This document shows, piece by piece, positions 51,356 through 60,000 of a stretch of 60,000 bases of DNA. The notes below the pieces were generated by a model. That model was not told the DNA's origin, did no database searches, and worked only from the letters and a program-made list of their open reading frames with translations. The position numbers and the translations under genes are program-made. The first letter of the stretch is position 1; the number at the start of each line of letters is the position of its first letter. The stretch is from Hydractinia symbiolongicarpus. Taxonomy: Eukaryota; Cnidaria; Hydrozoa; Anthoathecata; Hydractiniidae. The stretch is taken from assembly GCF_029227915.1 (NCBI RefSeq), contig NC_079885.1, positions 7,008,001 to 7,068,000 on the forward strand. Direction: 5' to 3'.

Positions 51356-52452
51356 TTATTTTTTTAAGGTTGTGTGTATGGCTTTTGTTCTTCTCTTTAA
51401 AAATAGCATGACGATTTGTGACTTAAAACAGCGATGCATCTTTGCGTATATGAAACAATTGACAGCGCTATTACTCATTTGCAGAATGGTTAAAACTGAG
51501 TCGAGATGTTTCAGTCCAGTACTAAAAAGCAAAATATTAATGGGATGCGTTAATAAAATACTCGGGTTTTGAAAATTCACAAAAGTTATTACATTATCGT
51601 GAAAAATATAAATGTAGCTACTCACGTTATGTTGATGCGATGGGGTCGAGGAAGCATCCGTGAAATCATTAGGATGCATTCCCATATGTCATAAGGCAGT
51701 ACCAATACAGCGAAAGTGCATCCCATAATAGACAACACAAAAAATGCATTATTGTTCTGTTGCGTGATTCTAACGATGCTTTGGTTTTTTAACAGTGTAA
51801 TTCTTCGGCTTTCAAGCGACTTATACACCGCTAAAGTTGTTGTCAAAAATACCGTAATGAAGATTAAGTCACGAAACAGTAAAGTTACTACACGCGGTAC
51901 GGTATACGTGTATACGCCTCTATTCTGTTCGCATATTTCGTGGTTGTGTACGCCGTAAGTTCTAATGTGTAGCTCTTTGAACTGATACCATTGCAGTGCG
52001 ATGGATATAATTATCGATACGTACACGGACGTGTGAATAAACGTTGGCGTAAATTTCTTTCGAAAGGGCGTTACGATACAGCGGTATCGATCTAATGTTA
52101 TGATCAGTAGTATACAAATAGAAATATTTATCGATATGTAGTAGCACGAATATATAGTTTTGCATCCGAACCATCCTAACAGCCAGTTTTTGTGACACGT
52201 TAAGTTCTCGTAAACTTCGATTATTGCGATAACGCACGATATCGCGTCGAATAAACTCAAGTACCATATTAAAACCTCGTAACTCTTGCGAGCTTGTTTT
52301 GTGTACGGGCGAAATATGTAGAGAACAATGCTGTTGCCGATGATCCCTGTTGCAATGATGGAACAATGGATAGTCATGTAAAGTATTTCGAGAATTTCCA
52401 GACGACATACCAACGGTTTGTAAAGTTGTGGACTCGTAGTTGTATTGAGCAT
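51356..52452 (-). CDS. Class A (rhodopsin-like) G-protein-coupled receptor
   Basis: Exon 1 runs 52,452-51,626 and exon 2 51,560-51,356, with a 65-bp phase-2 intron (donor GTGAGT, acceptor CCCGAG; the acceptor lacks a good pyrimidine tract). Total about 343 aa. N-glycosylation sites are possible in the short N-terminus (MLNTTTSP). TM1 has the GNSIVLY motif, TM3 ends in LDRYRCIV (DRY motif), and extracellular Cys before TM3 (GWFGCK) and in loop 2 (HEIC) form the expected disulphide. TM6 is followed by TM7 with NSAVNCFIYA, a variant of NPxxY in which Pro is Cys. The ligand cannot be told; peptide-type receptors are the likely group. Confidence 0.8.
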
Positions 52453-53139
52453 TTTTTTCTTTTTTTTTGTTCTGGATGATTTTTCACAAGCCGTGCAATC
52501 TGTTCTCTTCTTTTTGTTCTCAGCAAAGCTATATTTTTATTGCAATACAATCGTTTGCTATTTTACCTCTAAACTCTTTCTTGATCCTTTTTCACTGATT
52601 TTTTTTTTATTTGTTGAAATAATTAGTTAGTAGTCCTTCAACGAAACATTGAAAATTCAAATTCAAATAGAAACGTTTTAAGAAATTATTTACCTTTCTA
52701 TATTACCGGAGAGGAATAATCTCTATAATAATATATTCAAATAGTAATATTTATGATTGGCCTATCTAAATATAGAATGCCTCTTTCCTAATTGTAACTA
52801 GCCTTAGAAATAGATCAGTTTACTGACATTTTATACAAATAGCCCCCGAAAAAGTGTTAAATGTTCGAAATCCACGCATTGATAATTACAATTTTTCCTT
52901 GCTAATCACCATAGGTTAAATGCTAATTGGCTTACTTACACCTGGGATAATTGCCCTAGGTGAAAATTCTGCGGAGTCAATTATCAAGTAATCGACTCTG
53001 CAAAATTTCCACCTGGGACAATTTTTCTCTATTTACTATTGCACTCTCCCCTCTGTCCCACCTTTCAGCTAACTCCCATCAAGAACACTCCGCCTTTGGA
53101 TAACCTTTCGAAACAGGTTGGTTCATCCAGCTTTTCGAA

Positions 53140-54007
53140 ATTGATCTTATTTGGTCCTTAGTTACCTGCACGAAGTTATTTTGCCTCAAAGTTATGTACA
53201 GCATTGTAATAGCTTTATTAATTTGAATTGAGATATTGACGTTAAATAAATGTTATTTACGTCGTGTTCTCAATTTTGTTGATTAACATTTGAGACATGT
53301 GTTTTTCGGCGACTTTAAAAAAAAACACATCCACTTTGCCCTACACAGACGGATAAATACAGATTTTGTATTATTCTATTAGTCCGGTAGTATTAGACTA
53401 GTTAATAAACTTGTGCAAACACCCAGGAAGAAAAAGATTGAAAATATCCATCGTTTGAATTTTCCTGACGGCAGTATTGACCTGTTGATACACAAAAAAG
53501 TTTTTAAGAAATTTGCTTCCCTGTTAGCTCTATTGTGTAGAGCTAGAAACTCTGATCACAATAATGTACCTACCAATCTCGTCCTTAGGGGATTTTGTAA
53601 CTTTCCTGACCCCGGGACGGCGATACGACGCCGGCCTTGGGTCAGAAGAGATACAAGATGCCCTGGGGACGAGGTTGTGTATTTATCTCTTTAATAATAG
53701 CCGTATTCCGTTTGTCTGATTGTGCGCGAGTAAAACGTTGTGCTACAGAAACACAAAATATTCGATATGTAAAGGACGGGCGAACCCGTGGATTTTTCCT
53801 GACACACGGACACGGTTTTCGTATTATTATAGTAGACTAGTTAAACAAGGACTAGTCAGCTTCAAGAAGTTGGTCCCACTTATGACCCGGTGGTCCCTAG
53901 TTACCCACGCAGAAGATAACGTTAGTTATTTACATCCGTGTCGGATGTAAATAACTAAATAACCAATAAATAACGGACAGATGCAGTTTTCGTATTAATA
54001 TAAGAGA
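53140..54007 (-). repeat. Helitron-like fragments and units in tandem
   Basis: At least three adjoining pieces of the family at 43.4-44.9 kb, each bounded by CTAG/TC junctions (53,397/53,398 and 53,836/53,837). The outer ones are truncated. They share 'gacgttaa...tgttat..acgtc' and 'gacatgtgtttttcggc' motifs with the longer units. Confidence 0.55.
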
Positions 54008-55314
54008 CTGTTGAGAAGCCCGTAAAAAATCAAGAGAAAGAATGGAAAATATCCTTTATTTGAATTATGATAATTTCAGCAGTGCCTATTCATATACTTA
54101 AAAATTATTTTTAATAAGGGTATTAACTCGAAGCATCTATCGTAAAGAACTTAATTATTTTTTTGTAGATTTGATTATATTTGCGCACTTCAGATTATTT
54201 TTGTGTGTGTTTTTAAATTTGCGCATCCTTTAAATTTGTGCATACAAAGATTATTTTTGTGCACTTCTCGGCCACGATAATTTTGTGTATTTCTCATATT
54301 TGTGTATCCAAGATTATTTTTGTGCGTTTCTCCGCCACCGAATATAAGTTTTGCATATATATTTATTATACTTGTTTATTTCACCAAAAAGTTTGTATAA
54401 TAAAATAAATATGATGATTAAAGTTTGTTCTTTAATATCTTTGTTATTAATATAGAGAAAACATGTGCTTTCCTAAGTTCACATAACCTTATCACGAACA
54501 AAAATCAGTTCGACAAAGCCAGATCTCGGTTACCCGGGCCAGCGTGTTTCTCATAGCGAGTTGTAAAATCCCTTTCCTGGCGATATATTCAAAATACATA
54601 AATTGAAAGCAATTCCGATTATATGCATGTCTTCTTAAACTTAAAATCAAAGTCAAGAGAAGATAACATCTAATTTTTTCATAAAAATAAAAGAATTTTA
54701 TAAAGAAAAAATGCAAGTATTTTGCTGTTATTGGTAGGTCTTTCCTTCTTTTGATGTCTTCTTCAGTATCCCAGAAGAGATCCAAATAAAAACGTTTGGC
54801 TCTTGATCTTACATTAACACAGAAAACAGTATTAACTCACAAACCGGCAATTGCAGAAATTAACATAAAATTGACTTTCAGTTGGGCAACAACTTACGCA
54901 AATAAACATTGCGAGACTTCATGAGAAAGAGATCGAACGAGAATACAAAAGCAAGGTACAAGATAAAATTAAAAGGTACCGGAGAATATTATTCAAACTA
55001 AGAGCTGTGCACCTAACACAGGCAATAATAATGTCTGCTGAAAATATGCTTGGTTATAAAGAAAATTTAACAGAAAAACAGAACGAATTTCTCAAATATC
55101 TTCAAATCTGAAGAATCGGTTAAATACGCATATACAACCAATAATAATCAACTAAACAAAAGATGTCGAAATCGTAAAATGACTCAAATACATCGTATCA
55201 TACGTCTCGCAGAAAATTAATACCACCATGAAAGTTATCAAAGGTACTCACCATGCAACAAAACGTTCGAAGCTGTTAGAAATATAAATAGATTGAAATC
55301 CAAACAACCTCTCA

Positions 55315-55944
55315 TCTCTATAATAATAGCCGTCGTCTTTCTGTCTCTGCGCAGACCCCCCGCTGAGTTAGAAAATGATGTTACGGAAACACGATTGTCA
55401 AATGCGATATATTTTTATTCACTTTGTTGCGACGGGTAAATATAAAGGACGGGCGAACCCGTGGATTTTTTCACGGGCAACAACTAGCCTCTATAATAAT
55501 AGCCGTCGTCTGTCTGTCTCTGCGCGGACCCCCCGCTGAGTTAGAAAATGATGTTGCAGAAACACAAACATTAAATGCGATATATTTTCATCCACTTTGT
55601 TGCGGCAGGTAAATATAATGGACGGGCGAACCCGTGGATTTTTCCACGGGCAACGACTTGTTTATATTATAATACCCTTATACGTCTGTCCGTCCGTCTG
55701 TCTGTCACGCAAATGGTAGCTTAGCTGCGCAAGTAGCGAGACGCACGCAATCCGGTATAAAAAAGACGGGCGAACCTGTGGTTTTTTCACGGGATAACGA
55801 CTAGTCTATATTATAATGCCCGTATACGTCTGTCTGTCTGTCTGTCACCCAAAATGGTAGCTTAGATGCGCAATAGCGAAAAGCACGCAATGCGGTATAA
55901 AAAGGACGGGCGAACCCGTGGATTTTCCACGGGCTAACGACTAG
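55315..55944 (+). repeat. Helitron-like tandem array (four units)
   Basis: Units end in CTAG at 55,487, CTTG near 55,660, CTAG at 55,804 and CTAG at 55,944, each preceded by the CCCGTGGA...CCACGGG palindrome. The next starts at once with TCTAT(A/T)ATAAT. The array starts at an A|TC junction and ends CTAG|T. Confidence 0.7.
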
Positions 55945-56537
55945 TAATAAAGAACACTCAAGAGTTATCTGCAAATAAACAAGAACAAGTAAACGTACTA
56001 ATAACACGCTTTAAAGAAAGTTTCTGCAAAGACACTAACGCCGTTACCAATGTAAAACCAATTTACAACCAAGAGATTAGATCATTACCAAAATGTTAAA
56101 GAACAACAAAAGTCCTGGTAAAAGTAAAAAAAATCCCTGTCAAGTTAATAAAATCTACTTTGGATATAGAACAAATAGCAAAATTATACAACAACACAAC
56201 CAAAACAGGACAGTGTCTAAACTATCCGGGATACCTAAAAGACGACCATCGAACCTGAGAGCGATCAGACTTTTGTCAATTTTACGAAAAATTCTCGCCG
56301 TTTTTATCATAAAGAAAATAGGTGAAATAGCGGATGCTGAAATTCCACCAACTCAAGTAGCATATCGCAAAACCGATTAACTACTCGACATGTGTTTGTC
56401 CTTAAATTATTGATTGGACGAACAATCTCAATGAAATTAGAAAAGATACACCCCTTCCTAATATACAAGTCGAATGCGCTACCACTACACCATCTTCGCA
56501 TGCGCAAAACATTGGATAGCATCAACAAAAAGATGTT

Positions 56538-57030
56538 GAATATTTATCATAGCACATCCGTATTTCATTCTCAACAGAGAATGGTTCACCCTGATCAGAC
56601 CTCTGATCTTGACGGGCGAGTATAATGCGTGTAAGTCATATTGAAGAAGAACTACTTTGTTCATCACTAACATACTGCCAAGCAGCGAGCGGGATTCGAT
56701 CCGCGGTCCCCAGAACTGGGAGCCGCAGACGAACACACTACCCTACGTGCGGCAATATGTTAGTGATGAACTCAGATAGTTTATCCGGATGGTGTATACA
56801 TATGGGTGAATATTTATCATAGCACATCCGTATTTCATTCTTAACAGAGAATGGTTCACCCCGATCAGACCTCTGATCATGACGGGCGAGTATAATGCGT
56901 GTAAGTTATATTGAAGAAGAACTACTTTGTTCATCACTGCGGCTCCCAGTTCTGGGGACCGCGGATCGAATCCCGCTCGCTGCTTGGCAGTATGTTAGTG
57001 ATGAACAAAGTAGTTCTTCTTCAATATAAA
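56538..57030. repeat. tRNA-like SINE block in inverted arrangement
   Basis: 84 bp at 56,644-56,727 recur inverted at 56,938-57,021; they contain GGATCGAATCCCGCTCGC, a B-box-like T arm. A ~130-bp segment (starting 'atatttatcatagcac') also occurs directly twice (56,538 and 56,809). The block is inserted in LINE remnants. Confidence 0.65.
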
Positions 57031-57220
57031 ATGATGTTGATTTATTATTTGAAAATCATCATAGATCCAGACGAGCTACGTCTAATAAAACTCTTAGTTA
57101 ATTGTGGAAGTCATTTTAGTGACTATTTTCACATAGAGATACAAGTTCAACACAAGGATACCGCTACAGCGCTAGTGAATTTCATACTATCTAACGAACT
57201 CTTTGGCATCAATTAGAACT

Positions 57221-58979
57221 CATGAACTTATCGATCACGTATATACACAGTATCAAACTATTAATACAGCCACACCAGATGAATTCACACAAAAAAACTA
57301 CTCTGCCACAACTCAAGTAAAACATATAGATCTAGATCTCTATAACATGCCGATGACATAACTAAAATATCCAGTAAGGGATTGTTCACAAATGTTGACG
57401 CCGGTTGGTGAGGGAGGGGAGGGTGAAGAATTTGTTATAAACAAAAACAATTTCTTACAGACTTTCAAGTTCTACACAATCTAGGCAACAGGTAAACAAA
57501 TTTAAAAAAACCTTTTCCTTAAACCTCCGTCGGAATCACTTGATCACATAAATTATCTTGATCAGATCTAGATAAGTTACACAAATGTGCCGTGTATATA
57601 AATCAACCAACATCCTTACCTTGGGCAAGGATCCGAAAACATTGATTGTTTTCGATGTTTTTTCTCCAATGTGGAGTCCTAGGATTGAATTTTTCTTCTC
57701 TTTAATCCATCAGCACCCTGAAAAAATCGTCCATTGCCAAATGTGGATTGATATTTACTAGTATCTCCAACAAAAATAATGCCCAGTATGACTTAAATTC
57801 ATGATGATATTAAACAGTTTCGTAGTTTATTTATTAGTTTTATGAAGCACATCTTTCTCCGCTGTGACAAGAACTTAAAAGAGTCTTAGTTTCATTGCGA
57901 TACAGATGGGCTCCATTATCCAAAATATTATTTGTGTTACTTTTGTGCTTGTTTTACGAAATAATCCAAAATAAACTTAAAAATACGGAAATGTACGTAC
58001 TGATACCGGCAACAACTGTCTAAGATTTTGTATCTAACCGATATTAAGTTCAAAATGACCCAGTCTGATAGACCAAACTACATAATTATCAGTGGCGGGC
58101 AAACTTAAAAATTTTCAGTTTTGTTCCAACGTATTTCAACAGGGAACATCAACCTAAGAGGGTGGTGACGAGAACGTATTTTAAAGGGAAAACATGAATA
58201 TAATAGCTGCGTGATGAAATAGGCTGCAGTAAGAGCCGCATGAACACGCAGAAACAACTGATGGACTAAGAACATGGTGAATGATACACAAGTCCTGTTT
58301 CGATAGTCAAGAAATCCTGTGTCTAGAGATGGGCAAATATTAACCAGCTTACCAAGCCACCTACTATTTTAATGGTGAGTTCAAATTTTAAAATGATCAT
58401 TTTGAATTTCTAAAATGACAAGTTCTAATTAATGGGGGATAATTTGCAATTGACTCACCGTCAACCTCATCCTTTAGTCCAGCCGTTAGTACGGAGTGAT
58501 CAACATTAACTGCTATCAATTTCATCAACAAGGCAAAACGCCATGGGAACGAGGTTGACCCACTGTCTCTTTTGTTAGTAAATCGTTAGTCAGCTAGTAA
58601 GTTGCGCAACTTAATAACTTTTACCTTTTAAAATAGTAAGTATGTGTTAATTTGATTTTTTATTGATAGTTTTTGGTAAAGGATCTTTCTGCACCGTATA
58701 TTTCGGACCGCTTAATCTCTTTTGAGGGAGCCTAAAAATGATACAATGGAAGCTAAAGAACTTTCAATCCTGATTAGCCCTTTATTAAAAAATCCAAAGA
58801 ACTTCAGCTTCCGATGGTCTTTTATTTTAAAATAGCAGGAAAAAATAAAAATCTCCCCCGCAACGTTTCTCCCCCATGTGTTTAGCGCGTCATTATTTCG
58901 TGCGTGGTTTAGCACGACGAAACTTTGTGTTACAAACAGAAAAACGGACAACGGTCATTACTAATACAGAGAAAAGTTA
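57221..58979. other. Intergenic, nothing recognised
   Basis: No supported gene or repeat with clear ends. Short open frames lack motifs. Confidence 0.4.
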
Positions 58980-59840
58980 CCGTAATTATTCTAATTTAGT
59001 GCGGCCTCTTATTAGTGCGGATGGCCTTTTTTCGAAAATTGAACAATTTATTTTTCTCATATTATTAGTGCGGATGAAGTTCTGGTAATTTTCAATTTTC
59101 CTCTTATTTCGTGTGGAAAGGGTCAAAAATTCCTCTGATTATAGTGTGGGTTGACATTTAACAAGATGGCAGTAGATTCGTTGCTTACCTCGCTTCTTGC
59201 GAAAGACTTAGAAATTCCTGTCATTTTTGAAAAGGAATTTATAGTTCAATGTTGTATCAGAGGCTACCATATCTACCAAGCTTAATGGACCGCTGAAGTT
59301 GGAATAAAGTTAAACGCTGTCCCGGACAAGAGAGCTACAGCGCTTGTCGAAGACAAATTCGCAATTGCCGTTAAAAATGGTGAGAAAATGGTTGGACATG
59401 TTCCTGAGTTCCTTTCAAAGCTGACATATTTTTTTAAAAACATTGTGGTAAGGTTGTAATCGTAGTAAACGGTCCGAGAAGATACTCGATGGACCTTAAA
59501 CAAGATGACTTGAAGCTACCACCCGAGTTTTATTTCAAAACATCAAACGAAACTTTATTTTAATCAAATGAAGGAAAAGACATTCGTGGAAATTGAAAAG
59601 TTTGAGAAGGAAAGAAAGCAGAAAGAAGAAGAGAAGAAAAAGAAAACGAAAACTTAGAAATAAAAACAAATAATTAAAAAAAAATTAAAAATTTAACAAA
59701 AATATGTGTATTTTTTCCTCTTTATGTAGTGAGGTAATGATAAAATTTTTCTCTTATTATTAGTGCGGTCTTGAGTTGATGATTTGCGGCGTGTCCAAAA
59801 TAATTATTTTTTCGACCGCATTAAATTAGAATAATTACGG
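58980..59840 (+). mobile_element. TA-flanked transposon with HIRAN-like gene (861 bp)
   Basis: Both ends start CCGTAATTATTCTAATTTA and continue with a GCGG; flanked by TA (58,978-58,979; 59,841-59,842). Subterminal 'ttattagtgcgg' repeats occur in both halves. It carries only a HIRAN-like reading frame and no transposase. Confidence 0.7.
59166..59660 (+). pseudogene. HIRAN-like domain gene, interrupted
   Basis: ATG 59,166; reads FIVQCCIRGYHIYQA, then TAA (59,283-59,285), then in the same frame WTAEVGIKLNAVPD, FAIAVKNGEKMVGHVPEFLS and a frameshifted lysine/glutamate-rich end (KEEEKKKK). The G-H-Y...W...AVAVK-G--VGHVP pattern fits HIRAN-type domains found with transposon proteins. The stop and frame changes indicate decay. 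Confidence 0.5.
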
Positions 59841-59894
59841 TAATTCGTAGTTTATAATGTTTCATACAACAGACATGGCTTCGTTATTAATACA

Positions 59895-59998
59895 ATAATA
59901 ACCGATTACCCCGGGCTGTACCGCAAAATATCGCCCGAGGTCGGTGCAATGATCTTGGGCGATATTTTTGGTACAGCACGGGGTAATCGGTTATTATT
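59895..59998. repeat. 104-bp near-perfect foldback hairpin
   Basis: Arms of about 46 bp, from AATAATAACCGATTACCCCG to the inverse CGGGGTAATCGGTTATTATT, with only a few mismatches and a ~10-nt loop. GC-rich inner part (TATCGCCCGAGG). Probably a mini foldback MITE at the window edge. Confidence 0.8.
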
Positions 59999-60000
59999 AG

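Larger units (their letters stand above)
54860..57220 (+). pseudogene. Non-LTR retrotransposon (LINE) reverse-transcriptase remnants
   Basis: RT-like pieces in several frames: LRAIRLLSILRKILAVFII and IPPTQVAYRK at 56,247-56,380, VFVKLL-like text just after (different frame), and PDELRLIKLL at 57,065-57,095. A charged upstream segment begins near 54,900. The gene is split by Helitron-like units (55,315-55,944) and a SINE-like block (56,538-57,030) and has many stops. Dead. Confidence 0.5.

Overview
The window is AT-rich nuclear DNA of an invertebrate animal, most likely a cnidarian and probably a medusozoan. The evidence is short host exons with canonical GT-AG introns, tRNA-derived SINEs, CTAGCTAG-type simple repeats, and a very dense population of DNA transposons. 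Host coding content is low: the last exons of an NSMAF/FAN-like WD40 protein (1.5-4.3 kb, +), a receptor-transporting-protein-like 3CxxC zinc-finger protein (7.9-8.5 kb, -), and a class A GPCR (51.4-52.5 kb, -).

The centre (19,416-36,404) is a complete-length but degraded Polinton/Maverick (adintovirus-like) element of 16,989 bp. It has 219-bp terminal inverted repeats (TIRs) and is flanked by TCCAC. It encodes a protein-primed family B DNA polymerase, an A32/FtsK-like packaging ATPase, a retroviral-type integrase, a major capsid protein, a candidate minor capsid protein, several membrane or coiled-coil virion-type proteins, and an accessory set: a Fic protein, two-plus BRO-N proteins and an ankyrin-repeat protein. 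Polymerase, ATPase, integrase, capsid, one BRO and several others carry frameshifts, stops or deletions, while many small genes and the accessory Fic and second BRO are open. Genes are bounded by perfect or near-perfect hairpins, and three share one promoter-like motif. Both TIRs carry the same promoter region plus the start codon and first five codons of the two outermost genes.

The left end of the Polinton, with 1.6 kb of flanking DNA, is duplicated in exact tandem (10,232-17,830 and 17,831-21,094; 3,264 bp per unit, about six differences). The first unit was then hit by a 4,331-bp Kolobok-type transposon (11,257-15,587, TTAA target duplication); the second unit preserves the empty site. 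This transposon looks intact. It encodes a three-exon THAP/DDE transposase (741 aa) and, on the other strand, a three-exon 188-aa protein with the cytoplasmic 'ballast' domain of P2X7 receptors.

The order of events can be read: a SWIM-finger gene relic and Helitron-like repeats came first, then the Polinton inserted into a Helitron-like unit, then the 3.26-kb tandem duplication, then the Kolobok insertion. The right 23 kb holds no further viral genes. It contains Helitron-like tandem units (A|TC...CTAG|T), pogo-like MITEs, a TTAA MITE, a foldback element with 6-bp target duplication, LINE remnants with nested SINEs, and two transposon-associated HIRAN-like domains.
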